Source: Methanomassiliicoccaceae archaeon
GTDB lineage: Archaea > Thermoplasmatota > Thermoplasmata > Methanomassiliicoccales > Methanomethylophilaceae
Assembly: GCA_003550345.1 (NCBI GenBank)
Contig: PUJZ01000071.1
Span: 1 to 33,225, forward strand
Direction of reading: 5' to 3'
Length of the DNA stretch: 33,225 nucleotides
Of the stretch, positions 8,345 to 16,988 are shown one piece after another. A program made the position numbers and the translations under genes. Every line of letters starts with the position of its first letter. The stretch's first letter is position 1. A model generated the notes under the pieces. It was not told the DNA's origin and searched no databases. It saw only the letters and a list, made by a program, of their open reading frames with translations.

Positions 8345-8929
8345 TCACATGATGGGAAGGACGTTCTTTCCCTTCATGGTGTTGAACAGTATCGCGGTGG
8401 GCAGGTAGAGCGAAAGCAGGCCGGTGATGACACCGAGCAGACCGCCGAGCATCTCATACGTGGAGGAGTCGAGCTCTCCAACCCAGATCCACAGAGCGAC
8501 CATCAGGAAGGTCAGGCCGGCGAGCACGATGACCCCGGTGACCATCTTGACCGGCTGGGCCAAGGAGACGGCGCCCATGATGATCAGGAACACGGCCCCG
8601 AACAGCACGTACATCCCGGTGTCGGCGAATTCGGTCAATGCGCCCAGCTGGGCCCCGACCACTTCGGGGAACCCGTAGAAGAACACCGCCAGAATGCCGA
8701 ACAGAGCGGTCGCGAACATGTTGTCATTGAAGTAGCTGAACACCGCCACCAGTCCGAATGCAAGAGCTGCATACGGCAGGAAGGCGAAGACCATGTACAT
8801 GCTTCCGAACGGCCCTATACCGACATCCAGCAGTGCAAGCCCTACCATCAGGGCGACGAAGGCCACCAGGTACAAGCCTAGTATCTCCGGCATCGCCACT
8901 TTCACTTTCACTTCGTCGTGACTAGTCAT
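8345..8929 (-). CDS. GPR1/FUN34/YaaH-like acetate uptake transporter
   Basis: This 194-residue integral membrane protein has six predicted hydrophobic helices and short loops, the size and topology of the SatP/AceTr family that moves acetate and succinate with protons. The N-terminal EILGLYLVAFVALMVGL resembles the family's PxPLGL entry helix, but the usual NPAPLGL motif is degenerate. The fourth and fifth helices (GMYVLFGAVFLIIMGAVSLAQ and MVTGVIVLAGLTFLMVALWIWVG) also fit. GAGGT lies 7 bases before the ATG. A clear TATA box and a palindrome lie upstream. The gene is monocistronic. Substrate is inferred from family only, and the weak signature leaves room for another small transporter. Confidence 0.65.
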   Translation of the reverse strand: MTSHDEVKVKVAMPEILGLYLVAFVALMVGLALLDVGIGPFGSMYMVFAFLPYAALAFGLVAVFSYFNDNMFATALFGILAVFFYGFPEVVGAQLGALTEFADTGMYVLFGAVFLIIMGAVSLAQPVKMVTGVIVLAGLTFLMVALWIWVGELDSSTYEMLGGLLGVITGLLSLYLPTAILFNTMKGKNVLPIM

Positions 8930-8949
8930 TTTCCAAACCTCACAATCTT

Positions 8950-8998
8950 GACACTAGTGTCTTGTGTCGAAAAAACATTGACAACTGTTTATTTAAAA
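8950..8998 (-). promoter_or_regulatory. Promoter and palindromic operator of the acetate-transporter-like gene
   Basis: A strong archaeal TATA box, TTTTAAATAAA, lies at 8988-8998 and predicts a start of transcription near 8967. Just downstream, at 8950-8961, is the perfect 12-bp palindrome GACACTAGTGTC. It is preceded on the minus strand by another GACAC unit. A protein bound there would block transcription, so this is a likely repressor site. Confidence 0.5.
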
Positions 8999-9135
8999 CT
9001 CTTACCCATAAATACCGTCCACGCGATTATCCCTGGAGGATGTGTCCATATCTCGTGCTTAACGCTGGTTAAACAACGGCAAAGAGCGTATATATGCTTC
9101 GATTTATAGATTAACTATATATATTTGGGAATGTC

Positions 9136-10020
9136 TTAAAAGTTAGATTCTTCCCTCGCCCATGCTTTTTTAAGATCGTCCGCCCTGATGACCGTATCAC
9201 TATCCTCTGGTAGTTCCATGTAGGTCCGGTGCCGAGGGTTCCTCACTTTGGAGGCCATCCTCCTCTGCACGGAGTTGAACGTTAACGTGGTGATTATCCT
9301 CTGGTGGTCCGAGGGGATGAGCATGTCCTCCCATCTGAGGAAGCCCGCGTACACCGGGTTATGTAGCACGGTCCTCAGATTGTGCACGTTCCAGGGGTTG
9401 CCGCTGCGGGTGAGCGTGCCGTGCCGGTTGTTGAGCGTGAATGCGATGTCGTCCATGGACCTTCCCTCCAGATAGGCGGAGAATATCCATCTCACGATGT
9501 CGGCCTCGGACTCCTCCGGTATGAGGGAGCCTTCCTCCAGCCGGTACCCGTAAGGGACGCGGAAACCGAGGATGCCGCGCGCGGACTCCGCCTTCTCCCT
9601 CATGCCCATATAGGTCCGCTCGCCGATCTGCTCGCTCTCCAGTTGACCTATACGTTGGATCATGTCCATCACGAAACGCCCCAGGGCGTTGGATGTGTCC
9701 AAGGATTCGGTGGAGGAGCTGAAGCTCTTGCCCCATCCTTCGAGGGATTCCATCATCGCCATGAAGTTCTTCGAGCTGCGATGGATGCGGTCCATCTTCA
9801 GCACCAGGACGCAGTCCCAAAGCTCGCGCTCCTCCAGCATCCTCTGGTATCCGGGCCGGCGGGTGTTCCTCCCCGAATACCCGTCGTCCCGGTACACCGA
9901 GGCGACCTCCCATCCTTGGGCCTCGCAGTAGGCGCGCAGCATCTCCTCCTGCGCCTCCAGCGAATGGCCCTCCCGGGCCTGGTCCTCGGTTGACACTCGG
10001 ACGTAGAGGGCCGCCCTCAT
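9136..10020 (-). CDS. Small serine recombinase (resolvase + recombinase domain)
   Basis: This 294-residue site-specific recombinase carries the resolvase catalytic domain at the N-terminus: MRAALYVRVSTEDQAREG with nucleophilic Ser at residue 10, VLKMDRIHR, and GRFVMDMIQRIGQLESEQIGER. A recombinase domain (PF07508-like) follows, with IPYGY-like RVPYGYRLEEG and LHNPVYAGFLRW. The protein stops soon after this domain and lacks the zinc ribbon and long coiled coil of large serine integrases. I chose ATG 10018-10020 because the second recombinase in this window begins at the same residue. An in-frame GTG at 10086 would add 22 residues. It shares orientation and family with the recombinase at 12216-13019; the surface protein gene lies between them. 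Confidence 0.85.
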   Translation of the reverse strand: MRAALYVRVSTEDQAREGHSLEAQEEMLRAYCEAQGWEVASVYRDDGYSGRNTRRPGYQRMLEERELWDCVLVLKMDRIHRSSKNFMAMMESLEGWGKSFSSSTESLDTSNALGRFVMDMIQRIGQLESEQIGERTYMGMREKAESARGILGFRVPYGYRLEEGSLIPEESEADIVRWIFSAYLEGRSMDDIAFTLNNRHGTLTRSGNPWNVHNLRTVLHNPVYAGFLRWEDMLIPSDHQRIITTLTFNSVQRRMASKVRNPRHRTYMELPEDSDTVIRADDLKKAWAREESNF

Positions 10021-10335
10021 GGTTCCTTTAACATCGAATCCTGACTTATCGTTTTCCGAGGCCATGGCGGACAGGGTGCCTGACACATCCTGGCCGAAGG
10101 CCCTGACCGCGGTTGGCCTGTATCATCCTCCCTGCTGCTGGTGTGGCTCGTAATCGTCTTATACCTTTAGCAAAGGAAAGGAAGGCCCCCCGCTTACGCT
10201 AGAGCGGCATGCCCAGTCGCAACCAGGAACACCAATGCTGACGCTAGGCATTCCTGTCTCTACCGATAGGCATCGCTGATTGTGTCTCAACGTAACGGGA
10301 GACGGCCTCCATGCGCTACCTTAGGGGGCCGGTCC
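10021..10335. other. Spacer upstream of the first recombinase, with promoter palindrome
   Basis: A TATA-like GGTATAAGAC on the minus strand (about 10155-10164) is abutted by CCTTTAGCAAAGG (10164-10176), an inverted repeat with 5-bp arms. Two near-identical 12-mers beginning TAGGCAT occur at 10245 and 10267. I see no gene in this stretch apart from the possible N-terminal extension of the recombinase. Confidence 0.4.
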
Positions 10336-11982
10336 TCATCTCCTCCTCATCGTGACAGCGGCGATCCCGAATATGAGGAGCAGTGCGAACGGAAGCGGGC
10401 AGATATCCTCATCGTCCTCTTCCTCGGGATCCTCCTCCGGCGGGTCCTCTTCCGCCGGGTCCTCATAAACCGGAGTTTCCGTATCACCGATGTCGTTCTG
10501 GGTGGTCTCTATGCCCCCCAACCCGTCATTGGCCGCGGCGACCTCCATGCTCTCGAAGGAGAACTTCCCCTCCATGTCCATGCCGGTCATCGTTTCCACC
10601 GTCCCGATAATCATCTCCTCGGTGGCTTCAGTGGTATCTTTGAGCACTGAATCCCATCTATCGAAGTCCAACAGGTCCTTCACATAGGGAAGCCCGCCGA
10701 TGAAGACCGTCTGGTTTTCGTGCCAGCCTCCGGTCAGGTCCCACAACGGTATCTTGACATCCCCTGGTATTGTTATGTTGTCAGGGTCCGGGTTGTCTCT
10801 CAGGAAGATCCAATAGATGTTGGAATCATCGTCCATGACGCCCATCTGGAAGAAATGATGGAACAGCGTGGAGTTATCGGTGCTGGAGTTATCTTTACCG
10901 GTGCATATCAGCGGAATCTGCATCGGTACCGGTATTATCCCCAGCAGCATCTCGCCGTTCACTATCTCCGGTTCTATCTCTTCGATGATGTCTCCGTTCA
11001 CATCGTCGGCGGCCTCAACGAAGTATTCTGAAGGGATGCTCACCTCCTCGAGTATTATGGGGAATCCCTCAAGGCCGCTGGCTCCGGGCATATCGGCGGC
11101 TATCTCGGCGAACATATCCGCCAGATTACCATTGATCTCCGTCACAGCCGGGGACTTGCCGGCGCTGGCCATGTCGATGACGCCTTCGAACCTAAGGCTC
11201 ACGCTGATGTTCTCGGTGGCGGTGTCCCATTCGTGGTCGGTTTCGATGTTCTCAAGGTCGAAGAGCTTCAGCCCGGGCATGAACTCCAGGGCGAGCGTCG
11301 TCTTCACATCGGCCTTCACGAACATCTTGAAGCTCTCATAGCTCACGGTGATGCTCTCGTCCTCGTCATCTAACCAGGGCAGCTTCTCCATGTCGATCTC
11401 GATCATGAAGGAGGGCCTGATGCTCATGGATATCTCCATGATGTCCATGGATTCCTCATCGAAGGTCACCGAAAGGTACTGGACCATGGCGACCTTGAAC
11501 TCCAATGACACGGAATTGCTTATATCAATCGTGTCAGCTTGTTCGAGGGCGTCCTCATCGTCATAGACCCCTGGCTCGGTCATGTCGAGCATGACCGCCG
11601 ACATCGTCGCTTTGAAGATTATCTCGAAGCCCATCTTCTGGGTCACAGTGACATTTCCATCGCTCTTGTCGGTCACCCCTACAGAGGCGAAGGCCTTTAT
11701 CGACCCTTTTTCTATGCTCAGGTCCTCGAGCTCCATTATTCCTTCATCAAGCAGCAGGGCGGTGAGATTATCGATAAAGATGTCGGTGTACTCATCGAAC
11801 AGGCTCAGCATGTCGATTTCGATTCCGGCAGCCACACCGTCCCCCTCATCCCAATCGGGGGCCTCGTTAGCAGCTCTTATGTCAACTGGCATTAAAAGTG
11901 AGAAAGCGGCAATCGAGACCATCAGGACAAGGGCCACACTAGCGGCCATGAATTTCCTGGATAGTCTGATCTCTCCAAGCAT
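10336..11982 (-). CDS. Secreted, membrane-anchored surface protein with IC-x-LPFAL tail
   Basis: The 548-residue protein has a basic N-terminus and a hydrophobic segment at about residues 12-31, ending near DIRAANEA, which fits a signal peptide. A long acidic, beta-rich extracellular part follows without a domain I recognise; it contains repeated motifs on the pattern hydrophobic-x-hydrophobic-D/E typical of extended strands. A Pro/Glu/Asp-rich linker (residues about 500-525) leads to ICPLPFAL, a short hydrophobic stretch and three Arg at the very end. The giant GLUG protein at 23511-28679 ends the same way. A TATA box (ATTATATACC) about 28 bases before the ATG suggests a leaderless transcript. 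The serine recombinases on both sides raise the possibility that this is a mobile or switching locus. Confidence 0.75.
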   Translation of the reverse strand: MLGEIRLSRKFMAASVALVLMVSIAAFSLLMPVDIRAANEAPDWDEGDGVAAGIEIDMLSLFDEYTDIFIDNLTALLLDEGIMELEDLSIEKGSIKAFASVGVTDKSDGNVTVTQKMGFEIIFKATMSAVMLDMTEPGVYDDEDALEQADTIDISNSVSLEFKVAMVQYLSVTFDEESMDIMEISMSIRPSFMIEIDMEKLPWLDDEDESITVSYESFKMFVKADVKTTLALEFMPGLKLFDLENIETDHEWDTATENISVSLRFEGVIDMASAGKSPAVTEINGNLADMFAEIAADMPGASGLEGFPIILEEVSIPSEYFVEAADDVNGDIIEEIEPEIVNGEMLLGIIPVPMQIPLICTGKDNSSTDNSTLFHHFFQMGVMDDDSNIYWIFLRDNPDPDNITIPGDVKIPLWDLTGGWHENQTVFIGGLPYVKDLLDFDRWDSVLKDTTEATEEMIIGTVETMTGMDMEGKFSFESMEVAAANDGLGGIETTQNDIGDTETPVYEDPAEEDPPEEDPEEEDDEDICPLPFALLLIFGIAAVTMRRR

Positions 11983-12003
11983 GATAAATAAACTTAATTA
12001 TTA

Positions 12004-12014
12004 GGTATATAATG
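12004..12014 (-). promoter_or_regulatory. TATA box of the surface protein gene
   Basis: ATTATATACC on the minus strand is centred about 28 bases upstream of the ATG at 11980-11982. This spacing predicts that transcription starts at or within a few bases of the start codon. There is no Shine-Dalgarno sequence. Confidence 0.5.
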
Positions 12015-12215
12015 TTATTCAAAATTTTGAGGTTTATATGCCGTATGGCGGTATTTACGCACGCCCTTCCATATCCGTAGGTTCGTTCTGTTCGAATACT
12101 GCCAGGAATGCGGCATATCCTATCTTCAGACGACAGTCATGCAAACTTGTACGCCGCCGAACGCTGTCGATATCTAATCTAGTTCTAAGGAAAAATCCGC
12201 TTATGATGTCACGGG

Positions 12216-13019
12216 TCAGGCAGAGCCCTTCTCAATCACTGGGGGATCGTTGCCCCGGAGTCCGCTGAACTCCTCCTGGCTGATGATCGCCGCATGCTCC
12301 CCCTGCCTGAGAACGTCCGCCCAGCGGACGTATCCGCAGTACAGCGGGTTCTTCAGTATGCGGTGGACGCTCTGCCTGCTCCAGTCCAGGCCCTTCTTGC
12401 TCCTGATCCCCAGCGAGTTCATGCGGTCGGCGATGGCCTGCAGTGAGCTCCCCTCGGCGCGCATGCGGTACATCTCCCGCACGACGCGGGCCTCATGCTC
12501 GTTCACCGTGAGTCCGTCGTCGGTCACATCATAGCCGTAGGGATGCCCGAAGCCCAGTATGCCCTTGCCGCTCCTGGCCTTGTGCTCCATTCCCATGCGG
12601 ACGCGCTCGCCGATCTGCTCGCTCTCCAGCTGGGCGATGCGCTGCATGATGTCCATAACGAAGCGCCCCATGGCGGTGGTGGTGTCGAAGCTCTCCTGCA
12701 CCGAGTTGAACTCCTTCCCCCATCCGCGCAGAGCGTCCATCATCAGGGTGAAGTTGACCGAGTTGCGGTGGATGCGGTCCATCTTCAGCACGAGGATGAG
12801 GTCCCAGGAGCCGCTCTCCTCCATCATCCTGCGGTACGCCGGCCGCCTGACATCCCTGCCGGAGTGGCCCTCGTCCACGTAGACCGCGGCGACCTCCCAG
12901 CCCCTGGCCTTGCAATAGGCGCTCAGGCGCCTGCGCTGCGCGTCGAGGGAGAACCCTTCACGCGCCTGGTCCTCGGTGGAGACCCTGAGGTAGAGTGCGG
13001 CTCGCATTCCCATCCGCAT
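12216..13019 (-). CDS. Small serine recombinase (resolvase + recombinase domain)
   Basis: This 267-residue recombinase is a paralogue of the one at 9136-10020. Catalytic features are MRAALYLRVSTEDQAREGFSLDAQ with Ser near residue 14, LVLKMDRIHRNS, and GRFVMDIMQRIAQLESEQIGERVRMG. The recombinase domain contains GKGILGFGHPYGYDV and a C-terminal LKNPLYCGYVRWADVL. The protein ends shortly after this domain, with no zinc ribbon and no coiled coil. Two Met codons (1 and 5) can serve as the start. A minus-strand frame past the stop stays open to 12055 but is out of register and has no motif. The TATA box and a flanking palindrome upstream suggest regulated expression. Confidence 0.86.
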   Translation of the reverse strand: MRMGMRAALYLRVSTEDQAREGFSLDAQRRRLSAYCKARGWEVAAVYVDEGHSGRDVRRPAYRRMMEESGSWDLILVLKMDRIHRNSVNFTLMMDALRGWGKEFNSVQESFDTTTAMGRFVMDIMQRIAQLESEQIGERVRMGMEHKARSGKGILGFGHPYGYDVTDDGLTVNEHEARVVREMYRMRAEGSSLQAIADRMNSLGIRSKKGLDWSRQSVHRILKNPLYCGYVRWADVLRQGEHAAIISQEEFSGLRGNDPPVIEKGSA

Positions 13020-13037
13020 AAGGAATCCTGTTGCCCG

Positions 13038-13065
13038 ATATATAAAATATCTGACAAATGTCAGA
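13038..13065 (-). promoter_or_regulatory. Promoter of the second recombinase with flanking palindrome
   Basis: A TATA box (ATTTTATATATC) lies about 25 bases upstream of the start codon. Immediately upstream is TCTGACA-AA-TGTCAGA (13050-13065), a perfect inverted repeat with 7-bp arms that overlaps the position of the BRE. The half site GACAAAT is repeated directly at 13064-13070. This arrangement suits a repressor or autoregulator. Confidence 0.5.
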
Positions 13066-13184
13066 CAAATAGACCTGTTTGTGGGCGTTACCGTCCGACA
13101 CTATCGATGGGGAATGGAACAATCGCTGTAGAATAAAAGGGAATGGTAAATGGTTTGCTTAAGGTATGATTGCGCCTTCTGGGC

Positions 13185-14840
13185 TCACATCATGCCGCCG
13201 GGCATCCCCATGTTCATGCCGCCCATGCTCGGGTCGTTCATGGGGTCGGTGGGGGGAGCCCTCTTGGAGGCGATGACGTCGTCGATCCTGAGGATCATGT
13301 TGGCGACCTCGGCGGCGGAGTTTATGGCCTGGGTCTTGACCCTCAGAGGCTCAAGGACGTTGAGCTTCACCATGTCGGCGGCCTTCCCGGTGTTGAGGTC
13401 TATCCCGTAGACGGTGCCCCCGTTCTGCTCGTGGGCGTGCTTCAGGGATATAATCACGTCGATGCCGTCAAGGCCGGCGTTCTGGCCCAGGGTCCAGGGG
13501 ACGGACTCCATCGCGTCGGCGAAGGCCTCGATGGCGAGCTGCTCCCTCCCGCCCACGCTGGACGCGTAGTCGGAGAGGCGCAGGTTGAGCTCGGTCTCGG
13601 GGGCGCCGCCGCCGGCGACGACCTTGCCGTCCTCGATGGATATGCCGATGACGCGGACGGCGTCATGCAGGGACCTCTCCACCTCGTCCAGGACGTGCTC
13701 GGTGCCGCCGCGGATGATGATGGAGACCGACTTGGGGTTCTTGCAGCCGGTGACGAAGGTCATCTCCTCGTCGCCCACGGTGCGCTCCTCCACCAGCTCG
13801 GCCTCGCCGAGGTCGTCGCTGGTGATCTCGTCGATGTTGCCGACGATCTTGGCGCCGGTGGCGCGGGCCAGCTTCTCCATGTCGCTCTGCTTCATGCGGC
13901 GGATGCAGAAGACGTCCTGCTTGGCCATGTAGTGCTGCACCAGGTCGTCGACGCCCTTCTGGCAGAAGACGACGTTGGCGCCGGACGCTTTGACCTTGTC
14001 GGCCATCTCGCGCAGGGTGTTCTCCTCCTCCTGGAGGAAGGCGCCCATGGCGGAGGGGTCGCTGATGTTGATCTGCGCGTCCACCTCGGTCTTCTTGATC
14101 TCCATGCCCGAGGAGATGAGGGCGATCTTGGCGTCGCTCACCTTCTTGGGCATGCGGGGGTGGACCCTCTGCTTGTCGACGACGATGCCGGAGACCATCT
14201 CGGTCTCGGCGATGGTGCCTCCGACCTTCTTCTCGACCTTGATGTTGTCCACGTCCACGCCCTGCTCGTCGGCGACCGCGCGCACCGCCTTCACGGCGAT
14301 GTCGGAGAGGCGCTCCTTCTGGCCGCCCACCGACTTGCCGGTCATGGCGGTGTTGGACACCCTCTTCAGCATCTCGTCGTCATCGCTGACGTCGATGGAT
14401 ATCTCGTTGAGTATCTCGATGGCCTTGGCGGCCGCCAGCTTGAACCCGTTGGTGATCACGGTGGGGTGGATGTTCTGCTCGATGAGCTCCTCCGACCTCT
14501 TCAAAAGCTCTCCGGCGAGGACCACCGCGGTGGTGGTGCCGTCGCCGCACTCGGTGTCCTGGGTCTTGGCGACCTCCACGACCATCTTGGCCGCGGGGTG
14601 CTGCACGTCGATCTCCTTGAGGATGGTGACGCCGTCATTGGTGATGATGACGTCGCCCATGGAGTCGACGAGCATCTTGTCCATGCCCTTGGGGCCGAGC
14701 GTGGACCTTACCGCGTCCGCCACCGCGCGGGCGGCGGAGATGTTGTTGTACTGGGCTTCTTTGTCCTTGGTGCGCTCAGTGCCCTCTTTGAGCACGATCA
14801 CAGGTTGGTTTCCCATGCTGTTTCCCATGCCATATGCCAT
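13185..14840 (-). CDS. Thermosome subunit (group II chaperonin)
   Basis: The 551-residue protein is an ATP-driven cytosolic chaperonin that folds proteins in a double-ring complex. The equatorial domain shows [26 protein letters not shown] and the nucleotide site [15 protein letters not shown]. The apical and intermediate domains follow, and the second half of the ATP domain contains [16 protein letters not shown]. The end is a Gly/Met-rich tail ([12 protein letters not shown]), as in archaeal thermosomes. Length is normal. A very strong Shine-Dalgarno, AAGGAGGA, lies 9 bases before the ATG, in keeping with a highly expressed protein. The gene follows the dehydrogenase by about 100 bases but has its own promoter. 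Whether other subunits form a hetero-oligomer cannot be told from the window. Confidence 0.97.
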   Translation of the reverse strand: MAYGMGNSMGNQPVIVLKEGTERTKDKEAQYNNISAARAVADAVRSTLGPKGMDKMLVDSMGDVIITNDGVTILKEIDVQHPAAKMVVEVAKTQDTECGDGTTTAVVLAGELLKRSEELIEQNIHPTVITNGFKLAAAKAIEILNEISIDVSDDDEMLKRVSNTAMTGKSVGGQKERLSDIAVKAVRAVADEQGVDVDNIKVEKKVGGTIAETEMVSGIVVDKQRVHPRMPKKVSDAKIALISSGMEIKKTEVDAQINISDPSAMGAFLQEEENTLREMADKVKASGANVVFCQKGVDDLVQHYMAKQDVFCIRRMKQSDMEKLARATGAKIVGNIDEITSDDLGEAELVEERTVGDEEMTFVTGCKNPKSVSIIIRGGTEHVLDEVERSLHDAVRVIGISIEDGKVVAGGGAPETELNLRLSDYASSVGGREQLAIEAFADAMESVPWTLGQNAGLDGIDVIISLKHAHEQNGGTVYGIDLNTGKAADMVKLNVLEPLRVKTQAINSAAEVANMILRIDDVIASKRAPPTDPMNDPSMGGMNMGMPGGMM

Positions 14841-14849
14841 GTGTAACTG

Positions 14850-14892
14850 TCCTCCTTGACTGTCATTGGTAATTTTGTTCTTCTATAATAAG
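14850..14892 (-). promoter_or_regulatory. Thermosome promoter and strong ribosome binding site
   Basis: AAGGAGGA (plus-strand 14850-14857) is a near-perfect Shine-Dalgarno. About 30 bases upstream is CCTTATTATAG, a TATA-like sequence at 14882-14892. No obvious inverted repeat for a heat-shock regulator is visible between them. Confidence 0.5.
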
Positions 14893-14946
14893 GTTTCCAT
14901 ATGCTGGTACCCAATCAGGATAACTGACCCGCCTTTGAGTAAGGCC

Positions 14947-16176
14947 TCAGGCGCTGAATGAGTCCTTGTAGCGGGTCCAGCGCTCCTCCAGCGTCGGGTC
15001 CTTGACCGTCTCCAGCACGTACTCGGCGTACTCGGCGCCGCTGGCGCCGTCGGCCCGTCCGGTCATCGCCAGACGCCTCTCGAACTGCCCGCAGACGTCC
15101 AGGGCCATCTCCAGGCGCCGGGCCTGCTCCGGCCTGCCGATGTGGGCCAGCAGCATCGCCGCCGCCTTGATCATCGACGAGGGGTCGGCGTACTGCGCCC
15201 GGCCCTCGTCCACCATGCGCGGCGCCGAGCCGTGGATGGCCTCGAACATGGCGTAGCGCTTGCCGATGTTGGCGCTGCCGGCGGTGCCCACGCCGCCCTG
15301 GATCTGCGCCGCCTCGTCGGTGAGGATGTCGCCGTAGAGGTTGGGCAGCACCATCACCTTGAACTCCTTGGCGCGGTAGGGGTCCAGCAGCTTGGCGGTC
15401 ATGATGTCGATGAACCAGTCGTCCCACTCCACCGCAGGGAAGTCCTTGGCCACCCTCTCGGCCACATCGAGGAACCTGCCGTCGGTGGCCTTCACCACGT
15501 TGGCCTTGGTGACCACGCTCACCTTGCCCATGCCGTTGCGCTCCGCGTAGTCGAACGCCAGGCGGATGATGCGCTCCGAGCCCTGCTCGGTGGTGACGCA
15601 GAAGTCTATGGACACGTCGTCGTTAACATGCACGCCCTTGCTGCCGAGCGCATAGGAGCCCTCGGTGTTCTCACGGAAGAACACCCAGTCTACGCCCTTC
15701 TCCGGGATCTTCACCGGCCGCACGTTGGCGAAGAGGTCGAGATGGCGCCGCATGGCGACGTTGGCGCTCTCGATGTTGGGCCAGGGGTCCCCCTTCTTGG
15801 GAGTGGTGGTCGGCCCTTTGAGTATGACATGGCAGTCGCGGAGCTCGTCGAGCACCGCGTCGGGGACGGCCTTCATCTCCTTCACACGGTTCTCTATCGT
15901 CAGGCCGTCGATGGTCCTTATCTCGACCCTGCCGGCGGCGATCTCCTCGGAGAGCAGGTCCTCGAGGACGGTGCGGGCGTGCTCGGAGATGAACGGGCCG
16001 ATGCCGTCGCCGCCGCATACGCCGACCACTATCCTGTCCAGCGAGCCGTAGTCGGTCCAATCGGCGGCGGCCTTCATCGCCTCCGCCCTCTCCAGCTGCT
16101 CCTCGACGACTCTCCCGAAGTGCTCCATCGCCGCTTTGGTCTCTTCCCTGAAGGCCATGTTCATCAGTCCTGTCAT
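14947..16176 (-). CDS. Isocitrate/isopropylmalate dehydrogenase family enzyme
   Basis: This 409-residue beta-decarboxylating dehydrogenase has VVGVCGGDGIGPFISE near residues 50-65, ESANVAMRRHLDLFANVRPVK with the substrate-binding Ser, Asn and Arg cluster, FFRENTEGSYALG, KANVVKATDG with the catalytic Lys, NLYGDILTDEAA with metal-binding Asp residues, and EAIHGSAPRM near the C-terminus. The SxNVxxRRxLDLFANVRP form points to isocitrate rather than isopropylmalate dehydrogenase, but the specificity call is tentative. The N-terminal 45 residues form an extra helical region. Starts at codons 1, 5 and 7 are all possible; the first has GAGGT 10 bases upstream. In an anaerobe the enzyme would feed 2-oxoglutarate synthesis. 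Confidence 0.85.
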   Translation of the reverse strand: MTGLMNMAFREETKAAMEHFGRVVEEQLERAEAMKAAADWTDYGSLDRIVVGVCGGDGIGPFISEHARTVLEDLLSEEIAAGRVEIRTIDGLTIENRVKEMKAVPDAVLDELRDCHVILKGPTTTPKKGDPWPNIESANVAMRRHLDLFANVRPVKIPEKGVDWVFFRENTEGSYALGSKGVHVNDDVSIDFCVTTEQGSERIIRLAFDYAERNGMGKVSVVTKANVVKATDGRFLDVAERVAKDFPAVEWDDWFIDIMTAKLLDPYRAKEFKVMVLPNLYGDILTDEAAQIQGGVGTAGSANIGKRYAMFEAIHGSAPRMVDEGRAQYADPSSMIKAAAMLLAHIGRPEQARRLEMALDVCGQFERRLAMTGRADGASGAEYAEYVLETVKDPTLEERWTRYKDSFSA

Positions 16177-16214
16177 CGTAAAGGCGACCTCATATTTGAA
16201 AAAATGCCGCCCTC

Positions 16215-16988
16215 TCAGAAGGCGTCGCGGCAGATGAGGCCGAGGGACGAGGCCTCCCGCCTCAGCCGGTCGAGGGACGCGGCGGAGGCGGGACCGAGGC
16301 CTGACGCCTCCAGCTCGGCGCGGCGGTCGGGGCGGAGGTTGAGGGGGTCCACCATAACCGTCCTGACGCCGGCGGCGGCGATGGCCTCCATCAGCTCCCG
16401 CTCCCCGCCGGCCAGGCAGGAGAGCGCAGGGCCGACCATGGCGAATGCGTCCACGCCGGCGGCGGCCAGGCCCTGGAGGGCCTTCAGCCTCCTCCCCGGA
16501 AGGGGGGCCCCCGGCTCCAGCTTGCGGGAGACGGCGTCATCGAGGGTGGTGACGGTGACGCCCGCCTCCATGCCGCGGAGCAGGTCCGCGTCGCGGAGCA
16601 CCAGGTCCGACTTGGTATGCACGCAGGCACGGGCGTTGCTGCGCGATATCAGCTCCAGGCATCCGCGGGTGAGGCCCGTCTCGGCCTCGAGGGGCTGATA
16701 GGGGTCGGTGACGGTGCCCACGCCGATGGTTCCCGCGGCGTGGCGGAGCTCCCTCTCCAGCAGCCGGAGCAGGCCCCTCTTCGGCAACGCCTCGGGCCAC
16801 TCGTCCCAAGGCACGTGCGTCAGCGACGGGGCGTAGCAGTAGACGCAGGCGTGGGCGCAGCCGCGGTAGGGGTTGAGCGCATGGTCCAGGCCGGGCAGCC
16901 TCGTCGGGCTGAGCGCCCGGGAGCAGGGGGCCTCGCGGCGGCGGGCCACGCCGATGTCGCCGAAGCGGTGCAGGTCAGAGGAAGTCAT
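16215..16988 (-). CDS. Radical SAM protein, SPL-like
   Basis: This 257-residue protein has the radical SAM cluster motif CAHACVYCYAP (Cys44, Cys48, Cys51), preceded by LNPYRGC, a combination typical of the spore photoproduct lyase-like (SPL/Rv2578c) branch. TDPYQPLEAETGLTR and the HTKSDLVLRD segments are also family marks. It would bind a 4Fe-4S cluster and SAM in the cytosol. Substrate is not known for archaeal members, and a DNA repair role is only suggested by its partner: it starts inside the 3' end of the nreA gene, overlapping by 14 bases. Its GC content is very high. It ends the two-gene unit. Confidence 0.83.
   Translation of the reverse strand: MTSSDLHRFGDIGVARRREAPCSRALSPTRLPGLDHALNPYRGCAHACVYCYAPSLTHVPWDEWPEALPKRGLLRLLERELRHAAGTIGVGTVTDPYQPLEAETGLTRGCLELISRSNARACVHTKSDLVLRDADLLRGMEAGVTVTTLDDAVSRKLEPGAPLPGRRLKALQGLAAAGVDAFAMVGPALSCLAGGERELMEAIAAAGVRTVMVDPLNLRPDRRAELEASGLGPASAASLDRLRREASSLGLICRDAF

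Noticed and set aside
10245-10278. Two near-identical 12-mers starting TAGGCAT as attachment sites for the recombinase
   Set aside because: Two mismatches, only 22 bases apart, and no counterpart near the second recombinase.
12055-12237. A minus-strand frame of about 60 codons after the second recombinase
   Set aside because: It has no start codon with a ribosome site, is out of register with the recombinase and has no motif; a decayed C-terminus is possible but not supported.
13170-14846. A 558-codon plus-strand open frame opposite the thermosome, and similar long antisense frames at 15142-16698, 16873-18360, 18278-20152, 21320-22747 and 23421-24818
   Set aside because: They mirror genuine minus-strand genes with clear domains. 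High GC and codon bias open the antisense frames; none has a motif.
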